Shown piece by piece: positions 32,728 to 40,842 of a stretch of 64,000 nucleotides of DNA. The first letter of the stretch is position 1; the number at the start of each line of letters is the position of its first letter. The translations under genes were made by a program, and so were the position numbers. Location of the stretch: contig CAKSKG010000008.1 in assembly GCA_934464775.1 (NCBI GenBank), forward strand, positions 1 to 64,000. The letters are read 5' to 3'. The notes under the pieces are model-generated. The model ran no database searches. It was not told where the DNA came from and saw nothing but the letters and a program-made list of their open reading frames with translations. The stretch is from an uncultured Oscillospiraceae bacterium. GTDB taxonomy: Bacteria; Bacillota; Clostridia; Oscillospirales; Ruminococcaceae.

Positions 32728-34107
32728 ATGAAAAAGAATTCAATTAAGAAGGCTGTTGCAGCGATCGCAGCAGCTGCTACAATGCTCAGCTCTGTTCCCG
32801 CACTCGGCGCAAGCGCAGCTTCAAGCGTAAATTATGCTCCCTCGTACAACTATTTCAGCCTTGAAACAGGTCTTTACTATAACCTTTACAGTGAGGCTGT
32901 TGAGAAGTCCGGCGGAGATGCGTCCAAGGTAATCAATACATATAATTTCTATAATTACAGCTCTTATTATGCAAATCCCTATTACAGCTCCGTAACAGGT
33001 CTGTACTATCCCACATATGCTCAGGCACTTGCTGCTTCCAACGGCAACAGCTCTGCTGTATATTCTTTCAACGTTAATACAAACGTTAATTCTTCCACTT
33101 ACACAAAGAAGTATAAGTATTACAGCAAGGTAACAGGTCTTTACTATGATTCTTATGCAGCTGCTCTCGTTGCTTCCAACAACAAGGCTGCCGATGTTAT
33201 CATCGCTTCCGGTACAGCAGGCACATATTACAGCAGCTACACAGGAAGGTATTACAATTCTCTCGATGACGCTCTCAAGGCTTCCAACTTTGATGTAAAC
33301 TACATTTCCGTTATCGGTACAGCCAATTCCAATGTAACGGTTTATGTTTATAACGGCAAGGCTTATTCCACACTGAAGGATGCTATCGCAGCAGGCGGTG
33401 TAGAGGGCAAGACAATCACAGAGTATAAGTACAACTATAAGAATCCTTCTTATTACTACGATTACTTCTATAACTACTACGGTTATTACAACCCCTATTA
33501 CTACAACTATAACTACTATTACAACTACTACAACAAGAACAACATTCCCTCCACAGCTGTAAAGGCAACAGAGAATGACGGCACACCTTTCCTCTACGGC
33601 AATGCTGCAAGAGGCGGCTGGTCCTTCCTTTCTTCTTATGTTTCCAACTCCAGAAGAGGAACTGTTACAATTGATATGAACGGTGCAACAGTTGTTGACG
33701 GCAGCATTCTTAAGGCAGCAGCCAACAAGAACCTTGACCTTGAATTCGTTCTCGGCAACGGTGCTGTATGGACTGTTAACGGCAAGAACATCAAGTCTAC
33801 CGATGCAGTTGATATCGGCGTAAACTATGACAGCGACTACATTTCTTCCAAGCTGAAGAAGAAGGCTGCAAACGGTTCTGTTGCTTCCGCTGAGATCGGT
33901 ATCAGCAACGGTTACGAGGCTCTCGGCTTCACAGGCACAGTAAGCGTTAAGTTCTCTTCCAAGAGAGCAGGCTGCCTTGCTAAGATCTATTACTATGATG
34001 AGGGTACAAATTCTCTCAAGCTCGATTCCAGAGCAACAGTTGATAAGAACGGCAGAGTTGAGTTCACTTGCTCCGACGGCGCTCCTTACTTCATCGTTCT
34101 TTTCTGA
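32728..34107 (+). CDS. Secreted tyrosine-rich repeat protein of unknown function
   Basis: 459 residues. A signal peptide (KKNSIKKAVAAIAAAATML, cleavage near ALGASA) leads into four imperfect repeats starting near residues 42, 85, 131 and 167, each with the core Y-[FY]-S-x-x-T-G-[LR]-Y-Y followed by a helix-like x-A-L-x-A-S segment. A degenerate fifth copy starts near 205. Residues 241-270 are extremely Tyr-rich (18 Tyr in 30, the rest mainly Asn, Asp, Phe, Pro). The last 180 residues form a more ordinary globular domain (GTVTIDMNGATVVDGSIL, SVKFSSKRAGCLAKIYYYDE). No LPXTG or C-terminal membrane helix. It is downstream of a two-component system, so it may be its output. Function unknown; an adhesive or carbohydrate-binding role is only a guess. 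Confidence 0.85.
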   Translation: MKKNSIKKAVAAIAAAATMLSSVPALGASAASSVNYAPSYNYFSLETGLYYNLYSEAVEKSGGDASKVINTYNFYNYSSYYANPYYSSVTGLYYPTYAQALAASNGNSSAVYSFNVNTNVNSSTYTKKYKYYSKVTGLYYDSYAAALVASNNKAADVIIASGTAGTYYSSYTGRYYNSLDDALKASNFDVNYISVIGTANSNVTVYVYNGKAYSTLKDAIAAGGVEGKTITEYKYNYKNPSYYYDYFYNYYGYYNPYYYNYNYYYNYYNKNNIPSTAVKATENDGTPFLYGNAARGGWSFLSSYVSNSRRGTVTIDMNGATVVDGSILKAAANKNLDLEFVLGNGAVWTVNGKNIKSTDAVDIGVNYDSDYISSKLKKKAANGSVASAEIGISNGYEALGFTGTVSVKFSSKRAGCLAKIYYYDEGTNSLKLDSRATVDKNGRVEFTCSDGAPYFIVLF

Positions 34108-34130
34108 TCTGATATAATTTGAATAACGGT

Positions 34131-34162
34131 CGGCGGCAGATCATTCTGCCGCCGATTTTTTG
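34131..34162 (+). terminator. Terminator after the Tyr-rich protein gene
   Basis: A perfect 10-bp GC-rich stem (34131-34140 with 34145-34154), TCAT loop, then ATTTTTTTG. Confidence 0.92.
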
Positions 34163-34170
34163 TTTTCCGC

Positions 34171-34199
34171 TTGACATTTCATAGTGTTAGTATTATAAT
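34171..34199 (+). promoter_or_regulatory. Consensus sigma-A promoter of the Nudix-esterase pair
   Basis: TTGACA (34171-34176), 17-bp spacer, TATAAT (34194-34199), a perfect consensus promoter 40 bp before the start codon. Confidence 0.88.
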
Positions 34200-34238
34200 G
34201 ATATTATCAGAATAAAAATAATGAAAGGAACAATTGTC

Positions 34239-35117
34239 ATGAGCGATGAAAAGGAGTTTCTGAAAAATTATAATATGGAAAAATATGAACGTCCCTCCGT
34301 TGCGGCTGATATTGCGGTCTTTACAGCGGCAGACGTTCCCGATGACAATTACAGAAAGCTTGCGGAAAAATCGCTTAAACTGCTTATGATCCGCCGCGGC
34401 AGACCTCCCTTTGAGGGATTTTATGCTCTCCCGGGCGGATTTGCAATGAAAAATGAGGATCTTGATGAAACCGCTGCCCGTGAGCTTTTCGAGGAAACGG
34501 GCGTAAAGGATATAGATCTTTCGCAGCTGAAAACCACAAGCACACCTCAGCGTGACCCGAGAGGCTGGATAATTTCTGCGGCTTATATTGCCCTTGTGGA
34601 CAGCAGCAGGCTGGAGGTCAGATACGGCGATGATGCCGCCGATGCAGGCTGGTTCGATGTTTCATTTTATGAAAAGGAGCATAATGTCACTTCGTCGGCG
34701 GACGGTTCTTCCTGCTCGGAAACTGTATTCCTACTGGAGCTTCGCAGCGGCGATGTGCTTCTGACTGCGGAGGTTTCCGTGAAAAATACAGCAAAAATAA
34801 GCGGCAGATCACGAAGCATAAAGGTAATTTCTTCGGAGGGAATTGCCTTTGACCATGCGGAAATAATCGTTTATGCCATACTTGAGCTGCGCAGGAGAAC
34901 TGCGGAGGAGGGCGCCGCATTCAATCTTCTGCCCGAAAAATTCACCATGACAGATCTCCAGCGTGTATATGAGATAATCATGGGCACAAAGGAGACCGAC
35001 GCCAATTTCCGCAGGAAAATGAGCGGATTTGTGAAAAATACAGATGAAATGGCGCAGGGCGGAGGTCACAGACCCTCAAAGCTGTATGTGAGAAATATGG
35101 AGGCGTTTCTGAAATGA
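34239..35117 (+). CDS. Nudix domain protein with C-terminal winged helix (NrtR-like)
   Basis: 292 residues from MSDEKEFLKNYN; ATG 34239 has AAAGGA 9 nt upstream. The Nudix box is GGFAMKNEDLDETAARELFEETGV, with all the conserved Gly, Glu and Arg residues, so catalysis is possible. The C-terminal part (about 210-292) includes FTMTDLQRVYEIIMGTKETDANFRRKM, the winged-helix pattern of NrtR-type NAD metabolism regulators. An extra segment of about 50 residues separates the two parts. It could hydrolyse or sense an ADP-ribose-like ligand and bind DNA. It overlaps the esterase gene by four bases. Confidence 0.88.
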   Translation: MSDEKEFLKNYNMEKYERPSVAADIAVFTAADVPDDNYRKLAEKSLKLLMIRRGRPPFEGFYALPGGFAMKNEDLDETAARELFEETGVKDIDLSQLKTTSTPQRDPRGWIISAAYIALVDSSRLEVRYGDDAADAGWFDVSFYEKEHNVTSSADGSSCSETVFLLELRSGDVLLTAEVSVKNTAKISGRSRSIKVISSEGIAFDHAEIIVYAILELRRRTAEEGAAFNLLPEKFTMTDLQRVYEIIMGTKETDANFRRKMSGFVKNTDEMAQGGGHRPSKLYVRNMEAFLK

Positions 35118-35791
35118 TCGCAGCTGATGAAATAATGCCTGAGGGCTGCCTGCGCAAAGTCACGGCGGTATATGATACGTCGGCGGAGCATTCTCGGCTG
35201 ATGCTTATAAACTGCGGCAGTGATTCGGCGGACATTGCAGGGGAGATCTGCGGCGGAAGCGGTTTTGTATTTCTGTGTACCGAGCCTGTCAGCTGGGAGG
35301 TGGACTATACCCCGTGGAAAGCTGACGGACTCAGAAAAGGCGAAGCTTTCGGCGGCGGTGCGGACGCTTATCTGAAAGAGCTTACGGAGATGATACTTCC
35401 TGCGGCGGCTGAAAAATTTTCCGTTGATATGAATGCATCGGCGGTATGCGGATATTCTCTTGGCGGACTTTTTTCGCTTTATGCGGCTTTGAACAGCGGC
35501 ATTTTCAGGTCGGCGGCAAGTGTTTCGGGCTCGCTTTGGTATAAGGGCTGGACGGAATATTTAAGCGAAAAATCTGAAAATATCCGTCTTGTCGGATGCT
35601 ATGTCTCGCTGGGAGATACCGAGGGAAAATCAAAAAATCAGCTTCTGAAAACCGTTGATGACAAGACTTCGGAGTGCTGCAAGATCCTTTCGGCAGCCTC
35701 TGACAGATTTAAGTTTGAATACAACAGCGGCGGACATTTCAAAGATGTTGCCGCAAGAATGAAAAAAGCGGTGGATTTTCTTTCATGTTAG
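35114..35791 (+). CDS. Alpha/beta hydrolase, esterase D-like
   Basis: 225 residues. The nucleophile elbow is GYSLGG with the catalytic Ser, and the C-terminal His is in SGGHFKDVA, as in the esterase D/Fes-like family. No signal peptide, so cytoplasmic. It is translationally coupled to the Nudix gene (ATGA overlap). The substrate cannot be named. Confidence 0.82.
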   Translation: MIAADEIMPEGCLRKVTAVYDTSAEHSRLMLINCGSDSADIAGEICGGSGFVFLCTEPVSWEVDYTPWKADGLRKGEAFGGGADAYLKELTEMILPAAAEKFSVDMNASAVCGYSLGGLFSLYAALNSGIFRSAASVSGSLWYKGWTEYLSEKSENIRLVGCYVSLGDTEGKSKNQLLKTVDDKTSECCKILSAASDRFKFEYNSGGHFKDVAARMKKAVDFLSC

Positions 35792-35814
35792 ATTGTTGTT
35801 ATATTATCTATTTT

Positions 35815-35837
35815 TGCGGCTTTATGCCGCATTTTTT
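35815..35837 (+). terminator. Terminator after the esterase gene
   Basis: A 6-bp stem TGCGGC/GCCGCA with loop TTTAT, then TTTTTT. Confidence 0.8.
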
Positions 35838-35879
35838 GTGTTTAAATATACGATTATTGTCGGAATGCGGCGATAAATA

Positions 35880-35908
35880 TTGACGTTTGTGAAAATCGGG
35901 TGTATAAT
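35880..35908 (+). promoter_or_regulatory. Sigma-A-type promoter of the lrgA-lrgB-gntR operon
   Basis: TTGACG (35880-35885), 17-bp spacer, TATAAT (35903-35908). A palindromic operator overlaps its downstream end. Confidence 0.85.
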
Positions 35909-35922
35909 TGGTAGTACCAATT
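35906..35922. promoter_or_regulatory. Palindromic operator, probable GntR/FadR-family site
   Basis: AATTGGTAGTACCAATT is a perfect 17-bp palindrome with 8-bp arms around one central base. It covers the end of the -10 box and the predicted start site. The core TTGGT-NNN-ACCAA matches the known binding pattern of FadR-subfamily GntR regulators such as LldR. The third gene of the operon encodes exactly such a regulator, so autorepression is the likely use. Confidence 0.75.
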
Positions 35923-35937
35923 TGATGAGGTGATATT

Positions 35938-36303
35938 GTGAAATATTTAAAACAGTTCGGGATAATACTTGCTGTGTCCTTTATCGGCGAGCTTATGAAT
36001 ATGTTTATTCCGCTGCCCGTTCCCGCAAGCATATGGGGACTTGTTATTATGTATCTGTGCCTGCAATTCCATGTTATAAAGCTGGACGATGTTCATGATA
36101 CGGCAAAGCTGCTTATTGAGATAATGCCGGTTATGTTCGTGCCTGCGGCAGTGGGGCTTATCGAATCATGGAGCTCCATAAAGTCGAATATCGGCGTATA
36201 TTTTATCATAACCGTGATATCCACAATAGCGGTAATGGCTGTTTCGGGCAGCGTTACGCAGTTTGTTATCAGAGAGGAAAGGAAGAAAAAGGGCAATGAA
36301 TGA
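35938..36303 (+). CDS. lrgA: CidA/LrgA-family membrane protein
   Basis: 121 residues starting at GTG 35938 with GAGGTGA upstream. It has four hydrophobic helices and the family pattern FIGELMNMFIPLPVPASIWGLVIMYLCL, then MPVMFVPAAVGLIESW. CidA/LrgA proteins are holin-like and work with LrgB homologues; in several bacteria the pair moves pyruvate or controls murein hydrolase release. It overlaps lrgB by 8 bp. Confidence 0.93.
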   Translation: MKYLKQFGIILAVSFIGELMNMFIPLPVPASIWGLVIMYLCLQFHVIKLDDVHDTAKLLIEIMPVMFVPAAVGLIESWSSIKSNIGVYFIITVISTIAVMAVSGSVTQFVIREERKKKGNE

Positions 36304-36988
36304 TGTTATTGAGGAATCCGTATTTTTCGGAGCGGTAATAAGTCTGCTGTGCTACGGGCTGGGAGCTGTGCTTCACAATAAAACAAAGCTTGCGGTATTG
36401 AATCCGCTGCTGATAGCAATTATTGCAGTTATAATATTGCTTGTTATCAGTGATATTGATTATGATACATATAACAGCGGAGCAAAATACATCAGCTATC
36501 TGCTGACGCCTGCAACGGTATGCCTTGCAGTGCCGCTCTATGAGCAGACGGAGCTGCTGAAAAAGAATCTTAAAGCCGTTGCGGCAGGAATAATATCGGG
36601 AGTTCTGACATCTCTGCTCTGCATAACCGTTATGGCTGTGATATTCGGACTGAGCCATGAGGAATTTGTAACATTCCTGCCGAAGTCGATAACAACGGCT
36701 ATCGGAATGGGCGTTTCCGACGAGCTGGGCGGATTTGTAAACCTGACGGTGGTTGTAATAATCATCACGGGCATTCTGGGAAATGTTATCGGAAAATTTG
36801 TTTGCAGGATATTCAAGATAACGGAGCCTATCGCAGTGGGCATAGCATACGGTTCATCAGCTCATGCGATAGGAACGGCAAAGGCAATGGAAATAGGCGA
36901 GGTCGAGGGCGCAATGAGCAGCCTTTCAATAGTTGTATCGGGAGTGCTTACGGTTATCGGTGCATCGGTATTCTCCCACATTATGTAA
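36296..36988 (+). CDS. lrgB: LrgB/CidB-family membrane protein
   Basis: 230 residues from MNDVIEESVFFG; ATG 36296 has AAAGGAAG upstream, and longer in-frame starts lie inside lrgA. About seven or more hydrophobic helices. Family motifs YLLTPATVCLAVPLYEQ, LPKSITTAIGMGVSDELGG and GIAYGSSAHAIGTAKAMEIGEVEGAMSSL are intact. It is the partner of LrgA in the same operon. Confidence 0.95.
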   Translation: MNDVIEESVFFGAVISLLCYGLGAVLHNKTKLAVLNPLLIAIIAVIILLVISDIDYDTYNSGAKYISYLLTPATVCLAVPLYEQTELLKKNLKAVAAGIISGVLTSLLCITVMAVIFGLSHEEFVTFLPKSITTAIGMGVSDELGGFVNLTVVVIIITGILGNVIGKFVCRIFKITEPIAVGIAYGSSAHAIGTAKAMEIGEVEGAMSSLSIVVSGVLTVIGASVFSHIM

Positions 36989-36999
36989 GGACGGTCGGA

Positions 37000-37632
37000 A
37001 TGGCGGAACAGTACGAAAAGGTCATTGATTACATAACCGAAATGATAAGCACGGGCGAGCTGGAAAGCGGCTCACGCCTGCCTGCCGAAAGGGTCATTTC
37101 CGAAAAGCTCTCGGTCAGCAGAAATTCTGCCCGTGAGGCTCTGCGGACGCTGGAGCATATGGGGATAATGAAAAGCGTTCACGGCTCTGGAAATTATCTC
37201 ACCGATAATATGTCCGCAGGAATGTCCGAGATGTTTCGGTTCATGCTGCTGCTGAAACAGGTGTCGCATGACGATATACGCCGCTTTCGGTGTGATATGG
37301 AAAAAACGGTCTGCCGAAATATCATCGAAGCGGGAGCTGATCCGTCGGTGCTTGACGGCATAGCCGAGATACTCGATTCGGACTGCGGCGAGGCGGAGCG
37401 TGACAGGCTTTTCCACTATGCGCTGGTATATGCCGCAGGGAACAAGCTTTGGATATGCATTATGGAAGCGATAACCGATGTTTACCGTGACTGGATAAGC
37501 GATGTGCTTACCGCTTCGGACGAAAGCCGCAGGGACGAGTTCCGCAGGCAGCACAGAGATATTCTTGATGCATTGAGGGCAGGAGATCTGAAACGCTGCG
37601 AAGCGGCTGTTGACAGGCATTATAATATGTAA
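37000..37632 (+). CDS. GntR-family transcriptional regulator, FadR subfamily
   Basis: 210 residues from MAEQYEKVIDYITEM; ATG 37000 follows AAGGA. The N-terminal winged helix has GSRLPAERVISEKLSVSRNSAREALRTLEHMGIMKSVHGSGNYL, the textbook GntR signature. The C-terminal about 135 residues are an all-helical FCD-type ligand domain (DIRRFRCDMEKTVCRNIIEAGAD, HRDILDALRAGDLKRCEAAVDRHY) with metal-site histidines near the end. Lactate, pyruvate or related acids are common ligands in this subfamily. It is 11 bp after lrgB, and the operator at 35906-35922 is its likely target. Confidence 0.93.
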   Translation: MAEQYEKVIDYITEMISTGELESGSRLPAERVISEKLSVSRNSAREALRTLEHMGIMKSVHGSGNYLTDNMSAGMSEMFRFMLLLKQVSHDDIRRFRCDMEKTVCRNIIEAGADPSVLDGIAEILDSDCGEAERDRLFHYALVYAAGNKLWICIMEAITDVYRDWISDVLTASDESRRDEFRRQHRDILDALRAGDLKRCEAAVDRHYNM

Positions 37633-37640
37633 AATACATA

Positions 37641-37686
37641 AAAAAGCCGTTATAACATCGTCGGGGTGTTATAACGGCAGTTTTTA
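37641..37686. terminator. Bidirectional terminator between gntR and the GyrI-like gene
   Basis: A perfect 12-bp stem (37646-37657 with 37667-37678), a 9-nt loop, AAAAA before and TTTTT after. It can serve both convergent genes. Confidence 0.9.
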
Positions 37687-38316
37687 TAACTTTTTTACAG
37701 GGTGGCGTATGACTGTTTTAAGCTTTGAAACATCGCATTTTCTCGGGTCGCTGAGATATATCTCATGGTGCAGGCGTTCTTCGGAGAAGTCTGCGGCATA
37801 GCCGTTTTCAGTCATATATTCGCTCATTTTTGCGACAGTTTCAGGCTCGCTGTCATATGAGCCGATGTGCATACACTGAACGCACAGTCCCTCGTCATAC
37901 GTGAAAAACTCAACGGAAGAGAAATCCTGCTTTTTCTTTTTCTCCGCTTCGCTTACCGCCCAGCGGAAATCCTCCTCGGTGACAAAATCGGGGAGACGTA
38001 TCATTGAAATAAAATGCAGGTCCTGCTTGCGGCTGTAATCCATTCCGTCGGAGCCGTTCTGATACCACAGTCCCTCCAGCGGCGGCACAACGTACTCAAA
38101 AAATCCGTCTATTTTGTGGCTGCCCTTATAGCTCATTTTTATAGTGAATGCGATCCCGTAGAGCAGCGGTATAGTTTTCTTGTAATCTCCGTTTTCGTCA
38201 TTGGGGTCGCCCTTTCCGCGGACTGCTATATAGTTCATTTTCGGCAGCAGAACCGCAGAGGGCTTTTTCGGCGGCATATAAAATTCCTTGTATTCTTTTT
38301 TGAAGTCAAACGGCAT
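37684..38316 (-). CDS. GyrI-like small-molecule-binding domain protein
   Basis: 210 residues. Typical family features: DFKKEYKEFYMPPKKPSAVLLPKMNYIAVRGKGDPN at the start, then FEYVVPPLEGLWYQ and LCVQCMHIGSYDSEPETV near the ligand pocket, ending HHEIYLSDPRKCD. There is no DNA-binding domain. Relatives bind small lipophilic or planar compounds and some hydrolyse them. Monocistronic with its own promoter. Confidence 0.9.
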   Translation of the reverse strand: MPFDFKKEYKEFYMPPKKPSAVLLPKMNYIAVRGKGDPNDENGDYKKTIPLLYGIAFTIKMSYKGSHKIDGFFEYVVPPLEGLWYQNGSDGMDYSRKQDLHFISMIRLPDFVTEEDFRWAVSEAEKKKKQDFSSVEFFTYDEGLCVQCMHIGSYDSEPETVAKMSEYMTENGYAADFSEERLHHEIYLSDPRKCDVSKLKTVIRHPVKKL

Positions 38317-38349
38317 TGTGATCGTCCTTTCTTTCGGCGCTTTCTTATG

Positions 38350-38378
38350 ATTATATCATAAAAGGTTACTGTTGACAA
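38350..38378 (-). promoter_or_regulatory. Sigma-A-type promoter for the GyrI-like gene
   Basis: On the minus strand: TTGTCA (38378-38373), 17-bp spacer, TATAAT (38355-38350). Confidence 0.75.
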
Positions 38379-38407
38379 TACATTGTAAAAAAATTGCCGC
38401 ATAGGTC

Positions 38408-38436
38408 TTTACATATTAAATTTGATATGATAGAAT
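38408..38436 (+). promoter_or_regulatory. Sigma-A-type promoter for the YwqG-like gene
   Basis: TTTACA (38408-38413), 17-bp spacer, TAGAAT (38431-38436), 31 bp before the ATG. Confidence 0.65.
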
Positions 38437-38466
38437 ATAAAAAATGACATAAAGGGAGAATAAACT

Positions 38467-39885
38467 ATGAACTTATCGGCAAGTAAATTTCTCGGCAGGC
38501 TTATAAGCGCAGATTATATTTATTCATTGGAGCAATGCTTCGCATTTCTTTTGTCCGATCTTTCGGAGGAAGCGCTGAATAATAACAATTCGGCTGTGGT
38601 GTTCGATGAACTGTGGGGCTGGTACTGCGGAGGCACCGAGGACGGAGTCTGGCAGTATTACGAAAAATGCCGCAGGGATAAGCTTAAACAAATATCAGTT
38701 ATTCTCAGGCATTTCGGCTGCGAACAGCTTTCAAGAGCTTATCTTCGTGGGGCAGAGGTGCTTTTCCCCTTGCTGGACGGTGAACAGACAGAGGAAAAGC
38801 ATGAAAAGATAATGCAGTTCTCCGATAAGCTTGACAGTTATATAGATGAATATCGGATTGAGATACTTACCGCATTAAAGGACTGTCTCGTTCAGAATTT
38901 TGAGGAGCTTGCCGATGCTATGTCGGGAAATGCCTTGCCCGATATGCTTTTTGATTCGGAGACAGACGAGCCGATGAGCTATTCCGAAATGATGAAGCGG
39001 GCGGAAGATGAAATGTTTGCGGAAATGGGCATTACCCGTGAAGAAGCTGTTGAAGCTGACCGCAGAATGCGAGAGGAAAGCTATCATTGTGAAACAGGCG
39101 GCAAATATTCGGAAAAGCTCGCCGAAGAACTGAAAAAATATACAAAAAATGCCGTCTTTGCGGCATTCGATAAAGGCAGTGAGATAAGCAGGGGCTGCTC
39201 CAAAACAGGCGGTTCTCCCGATGTTCCAAAGGATTTTGAGTGGTTTCGCAGCAGCGAGGGCACGCCGCTGACATTTCTTATGCAGATAAATTTTGCGGAG
39301 CTTCATGCATATGACAGGGACGGTATTTTCCCAGAAAAGGGTCTGTTGTACTTCTTTTATGACGTGGAGCAGCAGCCATGGTACCGGGACGAGGGCGGAT
39401 ATAAGGTTTTCTATTACGGCGGTGATGCTTCGGAAACATCGCCTGCGGAGTTTCCCGAGGAATGCTGTGATTTGTTTGATTACGGCTGTGCCGATGAAAA
39501 CTGTGTTATTGATGAATGCAGGCTGAAATTTTTTGCCGATATGACACTGCCGAGCTATGAGGAATACTGCGAAATTAAAGGCGTTAAGTGCGATTACAGC
39601 GGCTTTGATGATTATGATGCCACGGTGCGCAAAATGCTGGGGTATGTTCCTGCCGAGTATTCCGACAAATATAATATCATCGGCGGCTATTCCGTTCCCG
39701 AGCAGGACAGTCCCGCAGGTGAGTTCGGTGATGAATATATCCAGCTGATGCAGATGACGTATTATGAATCGGACAAATGCGGTTTTATGTTCGGTGACGG
39801 CGGCAAGCTGTATTTCTACATCAGAAAAGACGAGCTTGCGGCAGGAAATTTTGATAATGTCAGGTTTGTTTTGCAGTGCGGATAA
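38467..39885 (+). CDS. DUF1963 (YwqG-like) protein with N-terminal helical extension
   Basis: 472 residues. The C-terminal about 260 residues match the YwqG/DUF1963 family: SKTGGSPDVPKDFEWFRS, PLTFLMQINFAEL, GLLYFFYD, then SPAGEFGDEYIQLMQM and GDGGKLYFYIRKDELAAGNFDNVRF. The first about 210 residues are helical and acidic and are not part of the usual domain. No catalytic function is known for the family. The start has GGGAG upstream. Confidence 0.88.
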   Translation: MNLSASKFLGRLISADYIYSLEQCFAFLLSDLSEEALNNNNSAVVFDELWGWYCGGTEDGVWQYYEKCRRDKLKQISVILRHFGCEQLSRAYLRGAEVLFPLLDGEQTEEKHEKIMQFSDKLDSYIDEYRIEILTALKDCLVQNFEELADAMSGNALPDMLFDSETDEPMSYSEMMKRAEDEMFAEMGITREEAVEADRRMREESYHCETGGKYSEKLAEELKKYTKNAVFAAFDKGSEISRGCSKTGGSPDVPKDFEWFRSSEGTPLTFLMQINFAELHAYDRDGIFPEKGLLYFFYDVEQQPWYRDEGGYKVFYYGGDASETSPAEFPEECCDLFDYGCADENCVIDECRLKFFADMTLPSYEEYCEIKGVKCDYSGFDDYDATVRKMLGYVPAEYSDKYNIIGGYSVPEQDSPAGEFGDEYIQLMQMTYYESDKCGFMFGDGGKLYFYIRKDELAAGNFDNVRFVLQCG

Positions 39886-39890
39886 AACAT

Positions 39891-39924
39891 ACGGACGCAG
39901 AGGAAATTTCTGCGTCCGTTTTTG
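39891..39924 (+). terminator. Terminator after the YwqG-like gene
   Basis: A perfect 11-bp stem (39891-39901 with 39909-39919) followed by TTTTTG. Confidence 0.9.
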
Positions 39925-39933
39925 CATTTCCGG

Positions 39934-39962
39934 TTGAAAAAATCCTGTGTCTGTGTTATCAT
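39934..39962 (+). promoter_or_regulatory. Sigma-A-type promoter of the GNAT-tag-AraC cluster
   Basis: TTGAAA (39934-39939), 17-bp spacer, TATCAT (39957-39962), 23 bp before the ATG. Confidence 0.7.
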
Positions 39963-39985
39963 AGCAGTATGAAAGGAATGAGGAT

Positions 39986-40828
39986 ATGATAAACTGCGGC
40001 GATATTTATAAGATATTTTCGGAGTGTTTTCCGAAGCTTGACATGGGTGAGAAAAATTTTGCGGAGCTTCTTGATATTGAAAAAGCCGATATCATAAAGG
40101 AATATGCCGACGGGAAAACGGTCGGATTTGCCGTGATGCATGACGGTCATATCCTGCTGATGTGCGTTCTGCCCGATCACCGCAGAAAAGGTCACGGCAG
40201 TGCGCTGCTTGAAAAGTGTGAGAATGCAGCAGCCGAAAAGGGATATCATGAGGTGATACTCGGAGACGACAACTGGTTCTTTCTCGGAGCGGTGCTGTCC
40301 GAAAGCGAATATGAAAAGGGCAGCTCGGATTTTTTCTCAAAGCGCAGATATTCATTCAGCGGCGGCTGTATGGAGATGTCGCTGAATGCGGATAATTTCG
40401 TAAAAGAGCTTATTCCCGATGCATCGGCTGCCGATGAATTCAGATTTATAAGAGCCGATGAGCGGGATATGCTTTTGTCTGCGGTGGCGCAGGTGGACAG
40501 TGAATGGTGTCAGTATTTCAATGAGTATGAAAATGTGTTTGCGGCTTTCAGCGGCGGAAAGATCGTGTCGTTCTGCATTGCCGAAAGCGGCTGTCTGACA
40601 ATGCTTTCCCGTGACGGAGAAAATGTCGGTTCGGTGGGCTGTGTCGGAACGATTCCTGCCGCAAGGGGACAGGGAACGGGACTTGCAATGGTGGGAAAAG
40701 CCTCGGAGCAGCTTATCTCATGTGGCTGTGATGTGATATACATACATTACACTCATCTTGGAAAATGGTACGGAAAGCTGGGCTTTGAGCCGTTCATATA
40801 TTTCGGCTTCGGAAGAAAAATATTGTGA
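39986..40828 (+). CDS. Tandem GNAT-family N-acetyltransferase
   Basis: 280 residues with two acetyl-CoA-binding motifs: LPDHRRKGHGSALLEKC near 68-84 and TIPAARGQGTGLAMVGKA near 222-239. It is therefore a duplicated GNAT protein. The C-terminal copy ends HYTHLGKWYGKLGFEPF, the usual GNAT tail. Acceptor substrate unknown. It is the first of three closely packed genes; the stop lies 14 bp before the next start. Confidence 0.88.
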   Translation: MINCGDIYKIFSECFPKLDMGEKNFAELLDIEKADIIKEYADGKTVGFAVMHDGHILLMCVLPDHRRKGHGSALLEKCENAAAEKGYHEVILGDDNWFFLGAVLSESEYEKGSSDFFSKRRYSFSGGCMEMSLNADNFVKELIPDASAADEFRFIRADERDMLLSAVAQVDSEWCQYFNEYENVFAAFSGGKIVSFCIAESGCLTMLSRDGENVGSVGCVGTIPAARGQGTGLAMVGKASEQLISCGCDVIYIHYTHLGKWYGKLGFEPFIYFGFGRKIL

Positions 40829-40842
40829 TCGGCGGTGATGAT

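Noticed and set aside
38875..39927. 350-codon minus-strand ORF opposite the YwqG-like gene
   Set aside because: The plus strand has a family match, promoter, ribosome site and terminator; the reverse frame is a codon-bias shadow.
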